Part shown: piece after piece, positions 49,112-54,028 of the stretch
Layout: each line of letters begins with the position of its first letter
How positions within the stretch are numbered: position 1 is the first letter of the stretch
Assembly: GCA_964645765.1 (NCBI GenBank)
Contig: CAZYBE010000021.1
Span: 1 to 54,028, forward strand
DNA from: CAZGMN01 sp964645765
GTDB taxonomy: Bacteria > Acidobacteriota > Aminicenantia > Aminicenantales > Aminicenantaceae
Reading direction: 5' to 3'
Length of the DNA stretch: 54,028 nt
Translations under genes and position numbers: made by a program
The notes under the pieces: model-generated
Databases searched by the model: none
Told to the model about the DNA's origin: nothing
The model's input: the letters and a program-made list of their open reading frames with translations, nothing else

Positions 49112-52100
49112 ATGATTGAAAGAATAATCTCGTTTTCTTTAGAGCAGAAAGCTTTGATCATCGTTTGTGTCATCATTGTTGTCGCTCTGGGGATTTACTC
49201 TTTCATCAGATTGCCGGTCGATGCCTTTCCCGATGTCACAAATATTCAGGTCGAGATTCTGAGCTCTGCACCAGGCCGCTCTCCGCTTGAAGTCGAGAAA
49301 TTTGTGACCTATCCCATCGAGATGACGATGAGAGGCCTGCCAGGACTGACGCAATTGCGCTCTGTCTCGAAATTTGGCTTGTCGGTCATTACCGCCGTCT
49401 TTGAGGACAATGTCGATATTTATTTTGCCAGGCAGCTTGTCCTGGAAAGGCTGATTGAGGCCAAGGAGAAGGTCCGTGAAGACGTGGATATCTCATTGGG
49501 GCCGCTGGCGACAGCCATGGGTGAAATCTACCAGTACACGCTCGAAGGAAACGAGCCTCGGGATGAAAGAAGAATAGTTGATTATTTGACCGAATTGCGA
49601 ACCATCCAGGATTGGGTTATAAGCCCTATCCTTAAGGAAATCCCAGGAGTCAATGAAATCAATTCGTTTGGCGGCTACATAAAGCAGTATCAGGTCTTTG
49701 CCGACCCTGATAAATTGACCAAGTTTGCGCTCTCCCTGAATGATGTGGTTGAGGCCCTGAAGAGAAACAACAAGAATGTCGGAGGAAATGTCCTCGAGGA
49801 ACACTCCCAGCAGTACTTGATTCGAGGAGTGGGGCTCCTCGAATCTGTCGAGCAGACAAAAAACATCATCCTCAAGTCTCAGCGCGGAGTTCCGGTCTTT
49901 ATTCGAGATGTCGCTGATGTCGAAACAGGACATGCTGTGCGGCAGGGCGCTTCGGTGAAGGATGGAGAAAAAGAAGTCGTGGGCGGAATCGTGATGATGC
50001 TTCGCGGCAGCAACAGCCGGGAGGTTGTCAGGCGAATCGAGCAAGAAGTCGGAGAAATCAACGGAAGCAGCCTGCTTCCCAAAGGCCTGAAGATCAAACC
50101 ATTTTACAAAAGGTCGGATATCATCAAGGAAAGCGTCGAGACTGTTAGCCGCGCGCTCGCAGGAGGGGCTTTCTTTGTCATCATCGTCCTCTATCTTCTC
50201 TTGAGGAGTTTCAGGGGGTCGCTGATTGTTATTCTTGCCCTGCCCCTCTCAGCGCTCTCGACATTCATCATCATGAAACAAGTGGGCCTGACAGCTAACC
50301 TCATGTCTTTGGGCGGCCTGGCCATCTCGATAGGAATGATCATCGATGCCACAATCATCCAGGTTGAGAACGTCCAGAGGCATCTCTCAAAATCAGACAA
50401 TTCAAAGCCGAAGTTTGCCGCTGTGCTCGGAGCCGTCCTGGAGGTGAGGAAGCCGACTATCTTCGGAGAGTTGATCATTGCCTTGACTTTCGTTCCGATC
50501 ATGACTCTTCAAGGAATCGAAGGAAAGATGTTTTCTCCGCTCGCCTTCACCATCACCATCGCCCTTCTCTCGTCTCTTATTCTTTCTATTTTTGTTGTCC
50601 CGGTGCTGTGCTTGTTGACTTTAAGGTCCGGCAACGAGAAAAAAATATTCTTGATTCACTGGGCAAAAAAAATTTATTTGCCTGTATTACGCTGGGGATT
50701 GAGTCACAGAGCTGTGATTCTGGCCCTGGTCAGCGCTCTGCTTCTTTTCAGCGTCTATTTAATTCCCCGCCTGGGGACAGAGTTCATTCCCGTCATGGAT
50801 GAAGGCGCCTTTGACATGGACATTCAACTTCTGCCTGGAATTTCTCTTGAAAAGTCTCTGGAGATAAGCAAAGAGGTGGAGAGGACGCTCAAGAAATTTC
50901 CTGAGCTGGAGACCATCGTCTCAAGGACAGGTCAAACTGGTATCGCCATCGAGGCCAGAGGAGTGGAGAAGACTGGCTATGTCGGCACATTGAAGCCCCG
51001 TTCAGAGTGGAAGAACGCAAGGACACGGGAAGAGCTGACTCAAAAGATGCGGGAGGCCATGTCGGTGTTTCCTGGAATGTCCTTCACCTTCAGCCAGCCC
51101 ATTGCCTGCCGGATTGATGAGATTGTTGCCGGAACCCGAGCTCAGATCATCGTTAAATTATTCGGTGAGGACTTAGAGGTCTTGAAGAATAAGGCTGACG
51201 AGATGGCAAGAGTTCTCTCAAAGATTAAAGGAGTGAAAGACCTTATTGTTGAGCGAGTTTCAGGCCAGCCTTATATCACGATAAACATCGACCGCGAGAA
51301 GATAGCACGTTATGGGATAAACGTCGATGATGTCCAGACAATTATCGAGACAGCGATAGGAGGAAAGCCTCCTACTCAACTCTACTCCGGTGATCGGTAT
51401 TTTGATATTTTGGTCAGATTTCCTGAAGAGAAGAGAAATTCACCCGACTCGATTGGGAATATCCTGATAAATTCTCCTCATGGGTTCAAGATTCCTTTAA
51501 GCCAGCTCGCTGATATCTCGATTGTTGAGGGCCCGGTGCAGGTCAGCCGTGAGTATGGCCAGAGGAGGATCGGCATCGAATGTAACATCGGCGGCAGAGA
51601 CATCGGAGGCTTTGTTTCTGAAGCCAAGCGAAAAATAAAAGAAGCCGTCAATCTTCCTCCAGGATATTATCTGACCTGGGGTGGGCAGTTCGAGAATCAA
51701 CAGAGGGCAATGAGAAGGCTGATGGTCATTGTTCCAATGACCGCAGGGCTTATCTTCTTCCTCCTGTTTGTGACATTCAATTCTATCCGAATGGCGGCGC
51801 TTGTTATTCTGAACCTGCCGTTTGCTTTGATCGGAGGAGTGATAGCTCTGTTTGTTTCTCATCTTTACCTTTCTGTTCCTGCTTCAGTCGGATTTATCGC
51901 TCTTTTTGGTGTTGCTGTTTTAAACGGAGTTGTCCTCGTTTCTTATATTACTCAGCTCTGTCAGGAAGGGATTTGCTTGGAGGATTCCATTGTCAGGGCC
52001 TGTGAACACCGGCTTCGTCCTGTCCTGATGACAGCCTCGATCACTGTCTTCAGCCTCATTCCTCTGCTTTTTGCCCAAGGTCCAGGCTCTGAGGTTCAGC

Positions 52101-52231
52101 GTCCTCTGGCTGTAGTTGTTGTCGGCGGATTGATCACATCAACTCTGCTAACCCTTTTAGTCCTTCCCATCCTCTATAGCTGGTTTGAGGGAAAGAGGAG
52201 AGCCGTTCAAAATCCTGAGGAGACTCAATGA
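49112..52231 (+). CDS. Heavy-metal efflux RND transporter (CusA/CzcA family)
   Basis: 1039 residues with the full RND layout: helix 1 (LIIVCVIIVVALGIYSFIRL), first porter domain (LPVDAFPDVTNIQVEILSSA), helices 2-6, second porter domain and helices 8-12. The phrase TNIQVEIL and the helix-4 segment GGLAISIGMIIDATIIQVEN place it in the heavy-metal (HME) group. Helix 4 lacks the DFG-x-x-x-D of CzcA and is only partly like CusA. At the CusA Met-triad region it has AFDMDIQLLPG, with no Met at the aligned site. Metal specificity is therefore open. It starts right after the adaptor stop (TAAATG), completing a TolC-adaptor-pump operon. A homologue's tail survives as a fragment at 53563-53628. Confidence 0.9.
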   Translation: MIERIISFSLEQKALIIVCVIIVVALGIYSFIRLPVDAFPDVTNIQVEILSSAPGRSPLEVEKFVTYPIEMTMRGLPGLTQLRSVSKFGLSVITAVFEDNVDIYFARQLVLERLIEAKEKVREDVDISLGPLATAMGEIYQYTLEGNEPRDERRIVDYLTELRTIQDWVISPILKEIPGVNEINSFGGYIKQYQVFADPDKLTKFALSLNDVVEALKRNNKNVGGNVLEEHSQQYLIRGVGLLESVEQTKNIILKSQRGVPVFIRDVADVETGHAVRQGASVKDGEKEVVGGIVMMLRGSNSREVVRRIEQEVGEINGSSLLPKGLKIKPFYKRSDIIKESVETVSRALAGGAFFVIIVLYLLLRSFRGSLIVILALPLSALSTFIIMKQVGLTANLMSLGGLAISIGMIIDATIIQVENVQRHLSKSDNSKPKFAAVLGAVLEVRKPTIFGELIIALTFVPIMTLQGIEGKMFSPLAFTITIALLSSLILSIFVVPVLCLLTLRSGNEKKIFLIHWAKKIYLPVLRWGLSHRAVILALVSALLLFSVYLIPRLGTEFIPVMDEGAFDMDIQLLPGISLEKSLEISKEVERTLKKFPELETIVSRTGQTGIAIEARGVEKTGYVGTLKPRSEWKNARTREELTQKMREAMSVFPGMSFTFSQPIACRIDEIVAGTRAQIIVKLFGEDLEVLKNKADEMARVLSKIKGVKDLIVERVSGQPYITINIDREKIARYGINVDDVQTIIETAIGGKPPTQLYSGDRYFDILVRFPEEKRNSPDSIGNILINSPHGFKIPLSQLADISIVEGPVQVSREYGQRRIGIECNIGGRDIGGFVSEAKRKIKEAVNLPPGYYLTWGGQFENQQRAMRRLMVIVPMTAGLIFFLLFVTFNSIRMAALVILNLPFALIGGVIALFVSHLYLSVPASVGFIALFGVAVLNGVVLVSYITQLCQEGICLEDSIVRACEHRLRPVLMTASITVFSLIPLLFAQGPGSEVQRPLAVVVVGGLITSTLLTLLVLPILYSWFEGKRRAVQNPEETQ

Positions 52232-52497
52232 TGCCTATAAATATTGCTCTTCTATAAATCCTTTTACCTTACTCTTCATGCACACTCTCATTCTCTTAAG
52301 TTGCCTTTTCTCTACCAGACGTTTCTTGAGCTATGCGCTGGATTTTTATTTTTGAACTCTGAAGAGGACCTAACCCTTTTGGAATCCCTATCCGGGGTAC
52401 CGCGATCGGAGGTGTTGCAGGCGCTTCTTCTCCTTGATGAGTTCTTCTCATCAAAAGAGGGTAGCATGTTCTATACAGTTGAAGAAAGCCAAGTTCT

Positions 52498-52647
52498 TTA
52501 TTTTAGGCAGCGCAGAGCATTCCTGATTTCCTTGTCGTCACTCACGAGCCTATCGTATTCCCGGGCCTTCCAACGTAACGCCTTGCCCATTTTATGAGGC
52601 TTGCAGAGGGCGCAAGATCTTCTTTTTCTCTTTAATCGCTTTCTCAT
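52498..52647 (-). CDS. 49-residue basic CxxC protein behind the DUF433/DUF5615 pair
   Basis: This open frame is short but looks real. It reads MRKRLKRKRRSCALCKPHKM and then GKALRWKAREYDRLVSDDKE, ending at TAA (52498-52500). The start lies 3 nt after the toxin stop. The very basic N-terminus, the C-x-x-C-K-P-H-K motif and the W-K-A-R-E helix recall short proteins I have seen beside other toxin-antitoxin genes, but that is memory and not a search. It may bind RNA or DNA, or a metal by the CxxC and His. No known domain can be assigned. The stretch 52232-52497 beyond it shows nothing convincing; a plus-strand frame there is probably chance. Confidence 0.6.
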   Translation of the reverse strand: MRKRLKRKRRSCALCKPHKMGKALRWKAREYDRLVSDDKEIRNALRCLK

Positions 52648-52650
52648 TTG

Positions 52651-53016
52651 CTATTTGTGCCTTCGAATTCTCATTTTGCCAGGTTCTACGATGACGAGGT
52701 TTCCTGAGAAATCTTCATCCTTGAGCTCTTTTAGAGCGAGAAGAATTTGGCGGTTAATTTCTCGAACCGGCAATTCACTTGGAAAATGAATGATCAGTAT
52801 TCCGTGATGGCGGCCAAGCGGGAATTTCGCCAAGTTACCGAAACCTATATCCCCGGTTAGAAGAACGGCCTTCTTAGATTGAGCAAAACGGAAAACCTTT
52901 TCGTCTTCTGCGGCTCGAAGACCATGATCGCGAATATCGATGATTCCGTGACCGGCGTCGGTCAGGGCGGCTCCCGTCGATCGGGCTATATCTTCGTCGA
53001 TGACAAACTTGGCCAA
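52651..53016 (-). CDS. DUF5615 PIN-like toxin
   Basis: 121 residues from TTG 53016, 1 nt after the DUF433 stop; the long reading from 53124 overlaps that gene and is rejected. Family signature: AKFVIDEDIARSTGAALTDA, then GHGIIDIRDHGLRAAEDEKV, AVLLTGDIGFGNLAKFPLG and ILIIHFP. The acidic residues (DED, then GD in LLTGDIGFG) are those expected in PIN-like nucleases. It is normally the toxin of a pair with DUF433. The TTG start may keep its output below that of the antitoxin. Confidence 0.82.
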   Translation of the reverse strand: MAKFVIDEDIARSTGAALTDAGHGIIDIRDHGLRAAEDEKVFRFAQSKKAVLLTGDIGFGNLAKFPLGRHHGILIIHFPSELPVREINRQILLALKELKDEDFSGNLVIVEPGKMRIRRHK

Positions 53017-53017
53017 G

Positions 53018-53242
53018 TTAATTGATGACTCTGATTTCTTCGCAGGAAAGAGTCTTAGCGGCGTAATCCAGTGCAGCCAATAAATCGTTTCGAGAAATTC
53101 GGTATTCTCTTTGGACTTCCTCAAACGTCATCCCACCGGCTAACTTTCCAATGACTAGTTCCACAGGAACTCTTGTCCCTTTGATGACGGGTTTCCCGAA
53201 ATGGATTTTATCGTCTATAACTATACGAGAACGCTTCTTCAC
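53018..53242 (-). CDS. DUF433-family antitoxin
   Basis: 74 residues from GTG 53242, with AAGGAG upstream. The DUF433 pattern is clear: VIDDKIHFGKPVIKGTRVPV, then GGMTFEEVQREYRISRNDLL and AALDYAAKTLS. This winged-helix-like domain binds DNA and, by family precedent, neutralises the DUF5615 PIN-like toxin encoded right after it. The three genes (antitoxin, toxin, 49-residue protein) are within 5 nt of one another and make one operon. Confidence 0.87.
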   Translation of the reverse strand: MKKRSRIVIDDKIHFGKPVIKGTRVPVELVIGKLAGGMTFEEVQREYRISRNDLLAALDYAAKTLSCEEIRVIN

Positions 53243-53562
53243 GGTTGAGCTCCTTTTCTAATGATTTTGCAAGCCTTTTTTATTATAGAAAAACAACTAA
53301 TAATGGTCAAATTAGCACGCTTGCAGCCCTGAGGTTCTAACCTACACCTATGAGAGAGGCGGGGGCAGTCTTATGTGGTAGTTTAATGGGGGGGGTCGCC
53401 TCTTAAATTGTAATGAAGGCGTCCTCAGGTTTGATTGTCGTCACTTGCTGACAGGATGGGCGTTAAGAAAAACCTGCTTTTCTAAACAAATACAGAACAA
53501 GTTAAAAAACTATTCTTCTGTTAGATCCAAGCTGATTTTTAAAGCTTTTCTTATTTTTTTTC
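53243..53562. other. Intergenic stretch with no gene seen
   Basis: AT-rich with a few G-runs (GGGGGGG near 53388). I find no open frame with a start signal, no hairpin, and none of the palindromic repeat families. Confidence 0.5.
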
Positions 53563-53628
53563 CTATTAGTCCTGCCCATTCTTTATAGCTGGTTTAAAGG
53601 AGAGAAGAAGTGGGCTCGCAACTCTTAA
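53563..53628 (+). pseudogene. 3'-terminal remnant of an RND transporter gene
   Basis: The frame reads LLVLPILYSWFKGEKKWARN and S, then TAA. The intact RND gene ends LLVLPILYSWFEGKRRAVQN..., so the first 11 residues are identical and the next similar. DNA match is also clear around TATAGCTGGTTT. Homology stops at 53563; what lies upstream is unrelated. It is a truncated second copy, or a tail of a homologue. Confidence 0.7.
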
Positions 53629-53780
53629 GGTTTATGCTTAACATTCAAGGAGTTCCAGCCCATCTGGGGCGTGACAGCCACGGCAGTCTTGAAGGGACCT
53701 TGTGTCGCAGCCGTTTGGCTGGCGGGCCCCGCCTTAAAACCCAAAATTACCATGCTCCCGATGGCAATAAGAGATAGCAT
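53625..53780 (-). pseudogene. N-terminal remnant of an exported GH27-like alpha-galactosidase
   Basis: Reading on the minus strand from ATG 53780 gives a signal-like MLSLIAIGSMVILGFKAGPA and then TAVAVTPQMGWNSLN, which matches the start of GH27 alpha-galactosidases (T-P-P-M-G-W-N-S-W-N). After five more codons (VKHKP) it stops at 53625-53627. All of the barrel is missing. The end abuts the RND remnant on the other strand, so a deletion may have fused the two. Confidence 0.55.
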
Positions 53781-53792
53781 TTTGACGGCATT

Positions 53793-54028
53793 TTACAGAT
53801 GCAGGTTATACCTTTCTTCCGTGAGCTTCTTTCCCCAAATTTTGTGCGTTTTCTCCTCGGTTTTCCTGAAGCCGAAGCTTGTGTAAAGATGAGCGGCCTC
53901 CATGAGTTCGCTTGTGGTCCAGAGAAATACGCTTTTGAACTTGCGCTCCCTGCAGAACTGAATCGCATCCTTCAGGAGCTCTTTCCCAATACCAAGCCCT
54001 CGATAGTCAGGATGAACGAGGAACCAGC
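53793..54028 (-). CDS. GNAT-family N-acetyltransferase, partial (start lies beyond the window)
   Basis: 78 codons of the C-terminal end are in the window. The frame reads WFLVHPDYRGLGIGKELLKD, with the acetyl-CoA-binding R-G-x-G-I-G-x-x-L motif of GNAT enzymes, then FLWTTSELMEAAHLYTSFGF, typical of the fold's last strands and helix. It ends ERYNLHL followed by TAA at 53793-53795. The substrate cannot be deduced. It appears only by reading through the window edge. Confidence 0.8.
   Translation of the reverse strand, partial: WFLVHPDYRGLGIGKELLKDAIQFCRERKFKSVFLWTTSELMEAAHLYTSFGFRKTEEKTHKIWGKKLTEERYNLHL

Noticed and set aside
52244..52597. 117-codon plus-strand frame after the RND gene
   Set aside because: No ribosome-binding site or homology; it overlaps the well-placed 49-residue gene on the other strand.
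53018..53124. N-terminal extension of the DUF5615 reading frame
   Set aside because: It overlaps DUF433 coding sequence in another frame; the TTG at 53016 gives the normal family length.

Overview
The window is from a diderm (Gram-negative-type) bacterium of moderate GC. Lipoprotein signals, Tat and Sec signal peptides, a TolC/RND efflux system, type IV pilus ATPases and predicted outer-membrane barrels all point that way. A VWFA-related exported protein, a 6-bladed propeller lipoprotein, many secreted hydrolases and dense ISR-like palindromes (core AATTAAGTATTGTGTCCCC) suggest an Acidobacteriota/Aminicenantota-like lineage. That placement is inference; no rRNA is present to confirm it.

Layout. 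0-10 kb: a tRNA-like scrap, a Tat-exported FAD oxidoreductase, an M64 metallopeptidase, a NatAB-type ABC exporter, a membrane-anchored FAM173/DOT1-like methyltransferase, a 16-residue-repeat surface protein and a ROK-like kinase. 10-21 kb: an NTF2-like exported protein, a small Tat-signal protein coupled to the TldD/TldE (PmbA) protease pair, an exported arabinose-isomerase-like protein, an ECF sigma factor with a membrane partner and a lipoprotein, and a Tat-exported fucose-isomerase-like protein. The 3' end of that last gene is duplicated 1.9 kb away across a barrel gene. 21-26 kb: an Asp-box (BNR/sortilin-like) propeller and tandem PilU/PilT ATPases. 26-29 kb: an exported alpha-galactosidase, a YefM-YoeB toxin-antitoxin pair and a MITE-like element. 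29-46 kb: a propeller lipoprotein, a class IV aminotransferase, a VWFA protein, a GH3 beta-glucosidase, three beta-lactamase-fold serine hydrolases (one apparently catalytically dead), a TPR lipoprotein, lactate permease, a PilZ protein and a GHL10 hydrolase. 46-52 kb: a heavy-metal efflux operon (small Cys/His-rich protein, TolC, adaptor, RND pump). 52-54 kb: a DUF433/DUF5615 toxin-antitoxin pair with a 49-residue CxxC protein behind it, remnants of an RND pump and of a GH27-like alpha-galactosidase, and a GNAT acetyltransferase cut by the window end.

Themes. The genome invests in extracytoplasmic breakdown of glycosides and peptides and in lactate transport. Several enzymes from families that are normally cytoplasmic (two aldose-isomerase-like proteins, an SAM methyltransferase, a CrtI-like oxidoreductase) carry export or anchor signals. 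Intergenic space is full of palindromic repeats, some acting as likely terminators and one supplying a stop codon, and of short 3'-end echoes of neighbouring genes. Together these indicate repeated duplication and deletion.
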